The notes below the pieces were generated by a model. It was not told where the DNA came from, did no database searches, and was given only the letters and a program-made list of their open reading frames with translations. The position numbers were made by a program, and so were the translations under genes. DNA of 64,000 bases from RI-153 sp963721725. GTDB taxonomy: Bacteria; Chloroflexota; Anaerolineae; Caldilineales; Caldilineaceae. Below are positions 25,520 to 34,679 of this stretch, one piece after another (the first letter of the stretch is position 1; the number at the start of each line of letters is the position of its first letter). Location: assembly GCA_963721725.1 (NCBI GenBank), contig CAVRLX010000016.1, positions 682,001-746,000 on the forward strand, given 5' to 3'.

Positions 25520-25554
25520 GTATCTATTCAGGTCCAGGGTGCGTCGCACTCGCG
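25520..25554 (-). mobile_element. solo end of the GGTGCGACGCACTCGCC MITE family
   Basis: These 35 bases match the reverse complement of the right end of the element at 52984-53076 at 30 of 35 positions, including the CAGGTCYAGGGTGCG junction. Only one terminus is present, so it is a remnant or deleted copy, located in the sufT leader-out region. Confidence 0.65.
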
Positions 25555-25573
25555 CGCTGAACAGTTCCGATCA

Positions 25574-25607
25574 AAAAAGGGATTCCAGCGCGCTGGAATC
25601 CCTTTTT
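25574..25607. terminator. bidirectional intrinsic terminator
   Basis: A perfect 17-bp inverted repeat (AAAAAGGGATTCCAGCG and its complement) has A- and T-runs on both sides. It lies between the convergent sufT-like gene and the 515-residue gene and would serve both. Confidence 0.92.
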
Positions 25608-25627
25608 GTTGGTTAAACTTGTTGAAC

Positions 25628-27175
25628 TCACCGCACCGCCCGCCGATTTAGCAGCAGCATCATCCCCATTTCGACCATCAGTTCGAGGAGAGGATGTTCG
25701 ACAATAGGCAGATGCCGCAAACTTTCGGCCAGCAGCACAGCTTGGCGGGCGCTGCGTTCGTGACCAGCAATGGCAAGCCAGGCGGCTTGGGCATGGAGCG
25801 CCCGTTGTAAGCGTCGGATCAGTTCGTCAGCATCCACATGGGCGAACATCTCCGCCATCAACGGACTCACCAGCGCGCTGAGATCCGTCGAATCGATGCC
25901 GTGGGCCATCTGCCGCACACGCTCTTTCATAGGCGGCTCCTGTAAGAACCAACTCCCCATGGCCGGGTGGCGTAACAATTCCCCGGCAGATTCGGCCACC
26001 TGTTCGCCTTCACGCTGCCACAAATCTGGCCCGGCTGCCAGTAGAGCAACAAGATCGGGTGTTAGGTCTGCCAGCGCATAGCGGCTGAGATAGGGATTGT
26101 GAAGGGTATATTCATCGGGCAGAGGGCGCGCCGGCGACTGTTGCCAATGGGTTGCCAGCACTTGGCGCAAATGCCATTGGGCATAGGCGGGGTGTACTTC
26201 CAAAAAAACGGTGGGCACGCCGCTGGTAATCGCAATCGAGATCATCTCGCCGATCTCACGGTGCGGTGGCAGATAGCGGGTTTCAATTTCCTCGCTGCCA
26301 AAAGACTCCAACAGACCGCGGTTTACATTCAAGCGTACTCCGATTAGCGTGCCACTCTCTTTATTGGCCTGGATAAACCAGAGATCTTGATCCCCCGCTA
26401 GACCGCACGGTGTCAACAGCGCGCGCCAACCGGAGAGGGGCGGCGGCGTGTACGTTACACCGCTAAAGCGCATCTTGCGTAGCGAACGCTCGGCCCGTTC
26501 GGCCAGCCTAGGTGCAAGATTCATCTGCAACGTGTGCAGCGCCTCTGCGGCGTCCGCTTGTACAGTGGGCTGGCGCAACGCCGCCAATTGATCAATTGCC
26601 AACTGTGCCACATCGGCGCGCATATCATAGGCAATCAGCCGCAGCAACGGAAGCTGATCCACTGCGGGCAGTTGGGTTAATAGCTCTAGCACCATGTAGC
26701 CTACATCTTCGCTCTCCTGGCGCATCTGGCGCACGTAGTCGAGCAGTACATAGCGGTTCTGGTGACCTTCTTCAATTGCCTCTTGCAGGCTCTGCATCAC
26801 CACGGTTTCGGGATCTTTGAGATCGCTCATCAGCGCTGGCGGCAGCTCGGCCTGGAGAAAGCGCTCCAAAATCAGCGCTGCTGTGAGGCGGGCCTGGGTG
26901 GGATTGGCGCGATTGGCGGCTTCGTGGCGCATGGCTGCGGTGATCTCCTCGTAGGGGAGCATCACGGCCAGCCTTCCCAGTCCGCCGCGCAACTGGCTGC
27001 TGGCGGTGTCTAGGTGTTTACGCAAGGTCGCCAGGATCAAATCCGGTTCGTACTTTTTGACCAGAGCGCGTACTTGGTCGAGGAGTTCGGTTTCGGTGGA
27101 GGTTGCGCCCAATGCCTCAATCTCGGCATTGAGTTTGCGGCGTTGGTGAAATGTGTTGATCAGCTTGTCACTCAT
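25628..27175 (-). CDS. conserved hypothetical protein with HEAT-like helical repeats
   Basis: A 515-residue soluble protein without recognised catalytic motifs. The N-terminal 240 residues are helical with repeat character (LTQLPAVDQLPLLRLIAYDMRADVAQLAIDQLAAL), suggestive of HEAT/ARM repeats. A mixed middle (residues 250-360, FSGVTYTPPPLSGWRALLTP...) and a second helical region follow. I do not recognise the family. It is divergent from dnaX, with about 150 nt between the starts. Confidence 0.65.
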   Translation of the reverse strand: MSDKLINTFHQRRKLNAEIEALGATSTETELLDQVRALVKKYEPDLILATLRKHLDTASSQLRGGLGRLAVMLPYEEITAAMRHEAANRANPTQARLTAALILERFLQAELPPALMSDLKDPETVVMQSLQEAIEEGHQNRYVLLDYVRQMRQESEDVGYMVLELLTQLPAVDQLPLLRLIAYDMRADVAQLAIDQLAALRQPTVQADAAEALHTLQMNLAPRLAERAERSLRKMRFSGVTYTPPPLSGWRALLTPCGLAGDQDLWFIQANKESGTLIGVRLNVNRGLLESFGSEEIETRYLPPHREIGEMISIAITSGVPTVFLEVHPAYAQWHLRQVLATHWQQSPARPLPDEYTLHNPYLSRYALADLTPDLVALLAAGPDLWQREGEQVAESAGELLRHPAMGSWFLQEPPMKERVRQMAHGIDSTDLSALVSPLMAEMFAHVDADELIRRLQRALHAQAAWLAIAGHERSARQAVLLAESLRHLPIVEHPLLELMVEMGMMLLLNRRAVR

Positions 27176-27323
27176 GGCGGATAGTATAGCACAGCCGCCG
27201 GGAAAATTTGATTTCTTTTTGCCCTGTGCCCCGCTCAGTGGTACACTACAGGCAGACAGCTAGACCGTTTGAACGCTTGTTCTCCCTGACAGTTTTCTTT
27301 GATTTTTGGCGAGATCCAACCCT

Positions 27324-28971
27324 ATGGCCCAGGCTCTCTATCGCAAGTGGCGCAGCCGCACATTTACCGAGGTTGTTGGGCAGGAGCATGTGACGCAGAC
27401 CCTGCGCAATGCCCTGCGCGATGGCCGCGTTGCTCATGCCTATCTTTTCTCTGGCCCCAGGGGAACGGGCAAGACTAGCACGGCGCGCATCCTCGCCAAG
27501 GCGCTGAATTGCCTGGCTCCGGAAGCGGAGCGCCCGTGTGACGAGTGTGCCAATTGCCGCGCCATTAGCGAAGGGCGCATGCTCGATCTCATCGAGATCG
27601 ACGCTGCCAGCAACAACAGCGTGGACGACATCCGCGAATTCCGCGATAAAGTGAACTTTCAGCCCAGCGAAGGGCGCTACAAAGTCTATATTATCGACGA
27701 AGTTCACATGCTCAGCACCAGTGCCTTTAACGCGCTGCTCAAAACGCTGGAAGAGCCGCCGCCCCACGCCCGTTTTGTGCTTGCCACCACCGAGCCGCAC
27801 AAGATCCCGGCCACGGTGCATAGCCGCTGTCAACGCTTTGACTTTCGGCGCATTCCCGTGCCAGAGATCGCCGATCACCTGCGACACATTGCCGAGGAAG
27901 AGGGGTTCGGCGCAGACGAAGCGGCGCTCACAGCGATTGCACGCAGTGCCCAGGGCTGTATGCGCGATGCCGTCAGTTTGCTGGATCAGATGACAAGCTA
28001 TGGCACAAATCACATTTCGCTGGTGCAGGTGCAACAGGTGTTGGGAACCGTGGGCGGTGAATCAGTCGCCGAATTTGTGGATGCGATTGGCGAGCGCGCC
28101 ATTGCTGTCGGGCTGGGGATCATTCAAAAACTGCTGTTGGATGGGGCCAGTTTACAGGAATTTACTACCCAAGTGGTGGAACATCTGCCGCGGGGTGATG
28201 CTCTTACAGATGACCGGCGACAAATCGCTGCTTACGGATCAACCGCTGGACAATCTGGCGCGTATGGATGCTCAGGCCCAACGCTTAAGTCGCCCCGCCA
28301 CGCTCTATGCGGTCAAGCGTTTTAGCGAGGCGATTAGCGAGTTAAAAGGCGGCATTCAACCGCAATTGCCCCTGGAATTAGCCTTAATCGAAGCTATCGG
28401 CGGTGCGGTGACATCCGGCCAGCCTGTGGTGCAACAGGTTGCGGCTGCTCCGGTTGCTGTGCCGGCGGTAATTGCGCCGCCGATGGTCGCGCCGCCGACG
28501 GTTTCACCGGCAACCAGTGCCAGCGTAGACAGGCCCGTGCCCCAGGCCACGCCAGCCATTCCCGCCCCGGCGGAGGAGTCACCGCCACCGTTGGATCAAG
28601 CCGCAGTGCAGAAACTCCACAGCCGTTGGTCTGAATTTTTGAATGTGGTCAAGGCCAAAAGCGGCTTCAAACAGGAGGCGGCGCTGCGCTCGGTGCGCGA
28701 TATTGCGATTGGCGACAATGCCGTGGCCTTTGCCTTTGGCAACAATAAATTTGCGCGCGAAATGGTGAGTTCTGCGGAAACGCTGGCACAAGTGGCAGAA
28801 ATTCTCTCGCAGTTTTTGGGGCGACAGGTCAGCTTGACCTGCCAAACCGGCGAAACGGCGGTGCTTTCGGCGGCTGCTGGCCGCGTCGTACGCGATGCCG
28901 TGGATCATGACGGCCCCGATCCGCTGGTGGAATACGCCGTCAGCGAATTAGGCGCAAAAGTGATCGAGTGA
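27324..28971 (+). CDS. dnaX: DNA polymerase III subunit gamma/tau (one frameshift)
   Basis: Clamp-loader ATPase. It begins MAQALYRKWRSRTFTEVVGQEHV. Walker A is GPRGTGKTS, a zinc module lies in CLAPEAERPCDECANC, the DEVH-type Walker B is VYIIDEVHMLS, and the sensor region is CQRFDFRRI. The C-terminal half has a Pro/Ala-rich linker and a tau-like domain. The frame breaks at about 28198 (ATCTG[C]CGCGG); removing one C joins VVEHL to RGVMLLQMTGDKSLL. No slippery A-run is present, so this does not look like E. coli-type programmed frameshifting. Confidence 0.94.
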
Positions 28972-29069
28972 ATAGCAATCGGAACTTGGAGATTGGAGAG
29001 TCAGGTTTTTGTGTACTCCTCTAATCGCTCATCTCTACCTAGCAAACTTTTCATAAAGGAGCAATTATC

Positions 29070-29471
29070 ATGGCGAAAAAACCAACACGGCGCGGCGGAC
29101 GCGGCGGTTTCCCCGGTGGGGGCGGTATGCCCGGCGGTGGTGGTCTTCCTGGTGGCATGGGCGGCGGCAATCTCATGGCGCAGGTGCGTAAAATGCAAGA
29201 GGAGATGGAAAAGGCCCAAACTCAGCTTGCCGATGAGCAGGTTACCGGCACGGCGGGCGGCGGCATGGTGGAGGTTGATATGGACGGCCATCAGAGCGTG
29301 AAAGCCGTGCGTCTGAAACCGGAAGTCGTCGATCCTGAAGATGTGGAAATGCTGCAAGACTTGCTCATGGCCGCCATCAACGACGCCGCCGAAAAGGCCA
29401 AAGCCCTGGCCGAAGAGCGCATGGGCAGCGTCACCGGCGGGCTGGATCTGCCGCCGGGCTTGGGATTTTAG
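29070..29471 (+). CDS. ybaB: YbaB/EbfC-family nucleoid-associated protein
   Basis: A small DNA-binding protein encoded between dnaX and recR, the usual order. The core LMAQVRKMQEEMEKAQTQLADEQVTGTAGGGMVEVDMDG is typical. The first 34 residues are an unusual glycine-rich arm (GGFPGGGGMPGGGGLPGGMGGG) that the common family members lack; it could mediate multimerisation or RNA/DNA contact. AAAGGAG precedes the ATG. Confidence 0.92.
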   Translation: MAKKPTRRGGRGGFPGGGGMPGGGGLPGGMGGGNLMAQVRKMQEEMEKAQTQLADEQVTGTAGGGMVEVDMDGHQSVKAVRLKPEVVDPEDVEMLQDLLMAAINDAAEKAKALAEERMGSVTGGLDLPPGLGF

Positions 29472-29490
29472 AAAAACGATATTGGATATT

Positions 29491-29537
29491 GGATATTAGA
29501 GATTGGTACACGCACGAATACCCGATCCCTAATATCC
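29491..29537. repeat. heptamer-type hairpin between ybaB and recR
   Basis: The arms GGATATTAGAGATTGG and CCGATCCCTAATATCC match at 14 of 16 positions. The left arm is preceded by further GGATATT units (GATATTGGATATTGGATATT), showing a degenerate tandem word structure. Confidence 0.7.
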
Positions 29538-29564
29538 AAATCCTTTTCCGAGAAGGAACCATTC

Positions 29565-30186
29565 TTGAAACCGCTCGCACAACCGGTCAGTAATTTGATT
29601 GAAGCGTTTAGTCGTCTGCCGGGGATTGGCCCCAAGACGGCAAGTCGCCTTACCTATTTTCTGTTGCGAAGTGATGAACGCATTGCTTTGGATCTGGCGA
29701 CGGCGCTGGAAGAACTCAAGGCCAAGACGGTCTTTTGCACTGTTTGCCACAACATCGCCGATCGCAATCCATGTAACATTTGCGATGATGAACAGCGCAA
29801 CGCCGCCATCATTTGCGTGGTGGAGGAGCCGCTGGATGTGCAGGCTGTGGAGCGCACCGGCGAGTTCAAGGGGCTGTACCATGTGCTTCACGGTGCGATT
29901 TCGCCGGTGGAGGGGGTTGGCCCCGAAGCTCTCAAGATCAAAGAGTTGTTGGGGCGGGTGAAAGCAGGCGAAAGCGCGGCCGACGCAGTTGCTATCAAAG
30001 AATTGATCATCGCCACCAATCCCAATCTTGGAAGGCGAGGCCACTGCCATGTACATTGCGCGCATCTTCAAACCGCTGGGCATTCGTGTCACCCGGCTGG
30101 CGCGCGGCCTGCCCACAGGCGGCGATCTGGAATATGCCGACGAGACGACGTTGAGCAATGCGCTCTCTGGGCGCAGTGAAATGTAA
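29565..30186 (+). CDS. recR: recombination mediator protein RecR (one frameshift)
   Basis: Works with RecF/RecO at gapped DNA. It begins with TTG after GAGAAGGA and reads MKPLAQPVSNLIEAFSRLPGIGPKTASRLTYFLL. Zinc-finger cysteines are in CTVCHNIADRNPCNIC, and the Toprim region is IICVVEEPLDVQAVE. The frame breaks near 30028 (AATCT[T]GGAAGG); removing one T restores NLEGEATAMYIARIFKPLGIRVTRLA and an end at 30186. Confidence 0.94.
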
Positions 30187-30190
30187 AAAA

Positions 30191-30259
30191 TGAGTAAAGA
30201 GGAATGAGTAAAACGGCGATAATGTAGCCTTTTACCCATTCCTCTTTACTCCTCACTCA
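30191..30259. repeat. heptamer-type hairpin between recR and the mutase gene
   Basis: The arms TGAGTAAAGAGGAATGAGTAAAA and TTTTACCCATTCCTCTTTACTCCTCACTCA pair with a few mismatches around a 16-nt loop. They use the same GAGTAAA words as the hairpin at 20781. Confidence 0.75.
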
Positions 30260-30274
30260 GTTCCAAACCAACCT

Positions 30275-31987
30275 ATGACTCTGCAACCATCCAAAACCGA
30301 TACTAAACTCTCCAGCCTCAAACGCGTCTGGCAAGACGATACGCTGGCTCCAACGGTACGGCGCTTTGCCGAACGCAGGCCAACGTTTACCACCAGCAGC
30401 CGTGAGATTGAGATCGCGCCGGTCTATACACCGCTGGATTGGCCCGTCGCGCAAGATGAACCCGCCGCCGAACGCTATTTGCAACAACTGGGCTTTCCCG
30501 GCGATTACCCGTTTACGCGCGGGGTGCAGCCTAACATGTACCGCGGCCGCTTTTGGACCATGCGCCAATACGCGGGCTTTGGCTCGGCCCAGGAGAGCAA
30601 CCAGCGCTATCACTATCTGATTGAGCGCGGCCAAACGGGGCTGTCAGTGGCCTTTGATCTGCCCACGCAGATCGGCTATGACGCCGATCACACGTTGGCG
30701 CTGGGCGAAGTGGGCAAGGTCGGCGTCTCGATTAGCAGCCTGCACGACATGCGCACACTCTTGCGCGGCATCCCGCTGGACAAGGTGAGCATTAGCATGA
30801 CCATCAACGCGCCGGCGGCGATCTTGCTGGCAATGGTCATCGCCGTGGGCAAAGAAGAGGGCGTGGCCCCCGCCCAACTGCGTGGCACCGTTCAAAACGA
30901 CATTTTGAAAGAGTACATCGCCCGCGGCACCTACATCTTCCCGCCGCAGCCCTCCATGCGCCTGATCACCGACATCTTTCGCCATTGCGCCGCCCATCTG
31001 CCCAAGTGGAACACCATTTCCATCAGCGGCTATCACATCCGCGAGGCGGGCAGCACCGCCGTGCAAGAGGTGGCCTTTACACTGGCAAACGCCATTGAAT
31101 ATGTGCAACAGGCCGTGAAAAGCGGTCTCGATGTCGACGCCTTTGCCGATCAATTGAGCTTTTTCTTCAACGCCCACAACAACTTCCTCGAAGAGATCGC
31201 CAAGTTCCGCGCGGCGCGGCGGCTGTGGGCACGCATCATGCGCGAGCGCTTTGGGGCAACCAATCCCAACAGTTGGCGCTTGCGCTTTCACACCCAGACC
31301 GGCGGCAGCACGCTCACCGCACAGCAGCCCGACAACAACATTGTGCGGGTGACGGTGCAGGCATTGGCGGCAGTGTTGGGCGGCACACAGAGCTTGCACA
31401 CCAATTCCAAAGATGAGGCGCTGGCCCTGCCCACGGAAAAAGCTGTGGAGATCGCCCTGCGCACGCAGCAAGTGTTGGCCTATGAAAGCGGTGTCGCTGA
31501 TGTGGTCGATCCGCTGGGCGGGAGCTACTATGTTGAGTGGCTCACCGACCGCATTGAGGCCGACGCACAGCGCTATATTGAGCGCATTGATGCTCTGGGC
31601 GGAGCGCTGCGCGCCGTGGAAGAGGGCTTCATCCAGCGCGAAATTCAAGAGGCCGCCTATCGGGCGCAACGGGATGTGGAGCGCAAAGATCAGTTTGTGG
31701 TGGGGGTCAATACGTTTCAGACCGATGAAGCTGTGGTGGAAGATATTTTGCGCGTGGACGAACGGGTGCAGGCGGAGCAGATCGCCGCGCTGCAAGCACT
31801 GCGCGCCAGCCGCAACAACGCCATCGTTGCCGGCATTCGCGGCCGCATTGCCGAGGCTGCCCGCCAAGATGACGCCCCGCTGTTGCCCCTCTTTGTGGAA
31901 GCCGTGGAAAATAACGTCACCCTGGGCGAGATCTGCGACACGCTACGCGCCGTCTTCGGCGAACACCAACCGGGAAATTGGATTTAG
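30275..31987 (+). CDS. mcmA: methylmalonyl-CoA mutase, large (catalytic) subunit
   Basis: A B12-dependent carbon-skeleton mutase that interconverts methylmalonyl-CoA and succinyl-CoA. Its 570 residues cover only the acyl-CoA-binding TIM barrel: YPFTRGVQPNMYRGRFWTMRQYAGF, RGQTGLSVAFDLPTQIGYD, SISGYHIREAGS and RFHTQTGGSTLTAQQP. The C-terminal cobalamin-binding domain (DxHxxG) is absent, so a separate small subunit must exist elsewhere. The epimerase gene starts 3 nt downstream, which supports methylmalonyl-CoA over isobutyryl-CoA as substrate. Confidence 0.92.
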   Translation: MTLQPSKTDTKLSSLKRVWQDDTLAPTVRRFAERRPTFTTSSREIEIAPVYTPLDWPVAQDEPAAERYLQQLGFPGDYPFTRGVQPNMYRGRFWTMRQYAGFGSAQESNQRYHYLIERGQTGLSVAFDLPTQIGYDADHTLALGEVGKVGVSISSLHDMRTLLRGIPLDKVSISMTINAPAAILLAMVIAVGKEEGVAPAQLRGTVQNDILKEYIARGTYIFPPQPSMRLITDIFRHCAAHLPKWNTISISGYHIREAGSTAVQEVAFTLANAIEYVQQAVKSGLDVDAFADQLSFFFNAHNNFLEEIAKFRAARRLWARIMRERFGATNPNSWRLRFHTQTGGSTLTAQQPDNNIVRVTVQALAAVLGGTQSLHTNSKDEALALPTEKAVEIALRTQQVLAYESGVADVVDPLGGSYYVEWLTDRIEADAQRYIERIDALGGALRAVEEGFIQREIQEAAYRAQRDVERKDQFVVGVNTFQTDEAVVEDILRVDERVQAEQIAALQALRASRNNAIVAGIRGRIAEAARQDDAPLLPLFVEAVENNVTLGEICDTLRAVFGEHQPGNWI

Positions 31988-31990
31988 ACC

Positions 31991-32413
31991 ATGATAGAGT
32001 CCATTGCTCCATTCCAGCGCGTTGATCACATTGGCATTGTCGTGCGCAGCCTGGACGAAAGCCTGCACACCTATTGCCAGCTTTTGGGGTTCACCCTCCT
32101 CGAACGGCTGGCCGTGCCTGAGCATGGCGTCGAAGTGGCCTTTTTGGACGCGGGCAACAGCACTCTGGAACTGCTCGCCCCCACCGACGAAACTAGCGGC
32201 ACGGCGCGCTTTTTGCAAAACCGCGGTGAAGGCACTCACCATGTCTGCTTTGAAGTGGAGAATATCCACGCCGCGTTGGAGACGCTGCGCTCCGAGGGCA
32301 TCCGCCTCATCGATGAAACGCCCCGTCAGGGCATCCACGGCCTTGTGGCCTTTCTCCACCCCAAAGCCAGCCACGGCATGATGATCGAGCTACTCCAACG
32401 TGAGGATCACTAA
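31991..32413 (+). CDS. mce: methylmalonyl-CoA epimerase
   Basis: A VOC-fold metalloenzyme that epimerises (2S)- and (2R)-methylmalonyl-CoA. The metal-binding and VOC signatures are RVDHIGIVVRSLDES, VAFLDAGNSTLELLAPT, GEGTHHVCFEVENI and the C-terminal HPKASHGMMIELLQ. The length of 140 residues is typical. It is 3 nt after the mutase gene, so they form an operon for propionate or odd-chain metabolism, matching the beta-oxidation genes at 53-57 kb. Confidence 0.95.
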   Translation: MIESIAPFQRVDHIGIVVRSLDESLHTYCQLLGFTLLERLAVPEHGVEVAFLDAGNSTLELLAPTDETSGTARFLQNRGEGTHHVCFEVENIHAALETLRSEGIRLIDETPRQGIHGLVAFLHPKASHGMMIELLQREDH

Positions 32414-32416
32414 GCG

Positions 32417-33232
32417 TTGGACGAAGCCACTGCGTCGCGATCTGCGGCTTGGCTTGATCTTGCCCAATGGCGCAGCCATATTGACGCGCTGCTGGTCCGC
32501 AATCGTGCCGCCCAGGCTGTGCCCCTCATTCAGATTGTGCTCAACCATCTGCCGCGCTATTTGCCCATCTATACACAAATGTTGCAAGCGCTCTGGTTGG
32601 ATCGGCGCTGGCTGGAGGGCGAACGCTGGGCGTTGCGACTCCTGCGCGCCGACCCGGCCCAGGAGATCGCTTGGGCCATGTTGGCGCAGCGCGCCGAAGA
32701 CGAAGGTCAGCCCACAGGCGCACACCGGTATTGGCGGTTGGCCTTTGAGCAAGCGCCCTACAATCGCACCATTCGCAGCGGGCTGGCCCGGACCACCGCC
32801 GGGCAAGCCCGCTCGTTGGCCCTCAATCGCGCAACGCTGGCTGCGATCTATCGCAGTAGTGGACAGTGGCAGAAATCTCTCGCGCTCTATTCCCACTTGG
32901 TGACCGAACAGCCCGCCCGCGCCGATTATCAATGTGGGCTACTCGAAGCCCTTTGGCAATTACAACGCACAGAGCCTGCCCTGGCCCTGGCGCGTACGCT
33001 GGTTCAGCGCGAACCCCATTTGCTGTTGGGCTGGCTGGTCTCGGCCCATCTGGGCGATGAAGACGATCAAGCCCTGGCCCAAGCGCCCCTCACCAGTTTG
33101 GACGCGGACGGGGCCTATGCTGCCGCTCGCTATGCTGGCCCTAACCCCTATGCCCGGCCTGTCCACATTGCCATCTCGGCTCAGGAAGCCGCGTTATTTC
33201 AGGCAACGACAGGCGAAGTGCTTCCAGATTAA
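32417..33232 (+). CDS. TPR-like helical-repeat protein, function unknown
   Basis: A 271-residue protein starting at TTG only 3 nt after the epimerase stop. TPR-like helices are visible: RNRAAQAVPLIQIVLNHLPRYLPIYTQMLQALWLDRRWLEGERWALRLLRADP, and later a second set (SSGQWQKSLALYSHLVTEQPARADYQCGLLEALWQL). No enzyme motif or signal peptide is seen. It is probably a scaffolding protein, co-transcribed with mcmA-mce. Confidence 0.7.
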   Translation: MDEATASRSAAWLDLAQWRSHIDALLVRNRAAQAVPLIQIVLNHLPRYLPIYTQMLQALWLDRRWLEGERWALRLLRADPAQEIAWAMLAQRAEDEGQPTGAHRYWRLAFEQAPYNRTIRSGLARTTAGQARSLALNRATLAAIYRSSGQWQKSLALYSHLVTEQPARADYQCGLLEALWQLQRTEPALALARTLVQREPHLLLGWLVSAHLGDEDDQALAQAPLTSLDADGAYAAARYAGPNPYARPVHIAISAQEAALFQATTGEVLPD

Positions 33233-33262
33233 CATCCTTTGCCAACCCAGGTACCTATCCCC

Positions 33263-34627
33263 ATGACCACACCATCTTTCCGTCCGACTGGCATGAAAGC
33301 CTTCACCCTAATCTCGGTAGGGCAGTTGATCTCGCTCATGGGCACTGGCATGTCCCGCTTTGCCCTCACCATCTGGGCCTGGCAGATCACCGGGTCAGCG
33401 ACGGCACTGGCGTTGGTGGGACTTTTCTCCTACGCGCCGATTGTGCTGATCAGCCCGGTGGCCGGCGCGCTGGTGGACCGTTGGCCGCGCAAACTGGTGA
33501 TGATGCTCAGCGATCTGGCGGCAGGGCTTTCCACAGTGGCGATCCTCATTCTGTACGCCAGCGGCCATCTCGCCATCTGGCACCTCTACGTGGCCGGCGC
33601 GTTTGCCGGCATCTTCGAAGCTTTCCAGTTCCCTGCTTATTCCGCCGCCGTCACTACTATGTTGGAGAAAAAGCACTATGCCCGTGCCAACGGCATGATG
33701 GGCATGGCCGAATCTGCTTCAGGGATCTTCGCCCCGGCGCTGGCCGGCGTGCTCTTAGCCCTGATTGGTATTGGCGGTGTGCTTGTCATCGATATCATCA
33801 CCTTTGTGATCGCCGTTAGCATGTTGTTTTTCGTCCACATTCCGCAACCCAAACGCACGGCAGCCGGGGCCGAAGGCAGCGGTTCACTCTGGCGCGAGAT
33901 AGCCTATGGCTTCCGCTATATCTTCAATCGGCCCAGCCTGCTGGGGCTGCAAATGGTCTTCTTCGGCACGAACCTCACCGGCACCGTCGCCTTTACGCTC
34001 CAAGCCCCCATGATCCTGGCGCGCACCGCCAACAACTCCGTCCTGTTGGGGACGGTGCAATCGGCGCTGGGTGTCGGCGGGCTAGTGGGGGGCTTGCTGC
34101 TGAGCACCTGGGGTGGTCCCAAACGGCGGGTGCATGGCGTGTTGCTGGGCATTGCGGGAGGAGGGCTGCTCGGCATTGCGCTCATGGGGATCGGGCGCAG
34201 CCTGTGGCTGTGGGTGCCTAGCGGCTTTATGCTGATGTTCTGTATGCAGATCCTCAACGCCTCTAACCAGGCCATCTGGCAAGCCAAAGTGGACCCCGAC
34301 GTACAGGGGCGCGTCTTTTCGGTGCGGCGGCTCATCGCCCAGATTACCGCGCCCGTGGCGATGTTGCTGGCGGGTCCGCTGGCGGATGGCTTCTTTGAAC
34401 CGGCCATGCAGCGCGGCGGGGCACTGGTCAACTATTTCAGCCCATTGGTGGGCAGCGGACCCGGTGCAGGCATGGGCTTGATCTTTGTGTTGGCGGGCAC
34501 GTTCAGCGCCATAATCGGCCTCTCCGGCTATCTGATCCCCGTTGTCCGCAATGCCGAAACCATTCTGCCCGATCACGAACAGACCGTTGCGAACGCATCG
34601 ACAGATCCGGTGGCTGATATTACGTAA
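33263..34627 (+). CDS. major facilitator superfamily transporter
   Basis: About 454 residues with roughly twelve hydrophobic helices. The loop 2-3 motif GALVDRWPRKLVMM is the classic MFS GxxxDRxGRR-type signature, and a related motif DPDVQGRVFSVRRL lies in the second half. The organisation resembles drug exporters of the macrolide/EntS group. Substrate is unknown. I start at 33263; an in-frame upstream ATG at 33239 is possible. Confidence 0.85.
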   Translation: MTTPSFRPTGMKAFTLISVGQLISLMGTGMSRFALTIWAWQITGSATALALVGLFSYAPIVLISPVAGALVDRWPRKLVMMLSDLAAGLSTVAILILYASGHLAIWHLYVAGAFAGIFEAFQFPAYSAAVTTMLEKKHYARANGMMGMAESASGIFAPALAGVLLALIGIGGVLVIDIITFVIAVSMLFFVHIPQPKRTAAGAEGSGSLWREIAYGFRYIFNRPSLLGLQMVFFGTNLTGTVAFTLQAPMILARTANNSVLLGTVQSALGVGGLVGGLLLSTWGGPKRRVHGVLLGIAGGGLLGIALMGIGRSLWLWVPSGFMLMFCMQILNASNQAIWQAKVDPDVQGRVFSVRRLIAQITAPVAMLLAGPLADGFFEPAMQRGGALVNYFSPLVGSGPGAGMGLIFVLAGTFSAIIGLSGYLIPVVRNAETILPDHEQTVANASTDPVADIT

Positions 34628-34679
34628 CGATGAAGCGTGCTGCATGAGCGTGGTCACATCCTCACGCAGCGCTAGACTG

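Noticed and set aside
28190..28210. Programmed frameshift in dnaX as in E. coli
   Set aside because: There is no A-rich slippery heptamer, the shift direction is +1 and many other genes carry the same kind of break, so an error is more likely.
30644..31867. 407-codon minus-strand frame over the mutase gene
   Set aside because: Antisense shadow of a conserved catalytic gene with no own ribosome site or motif.
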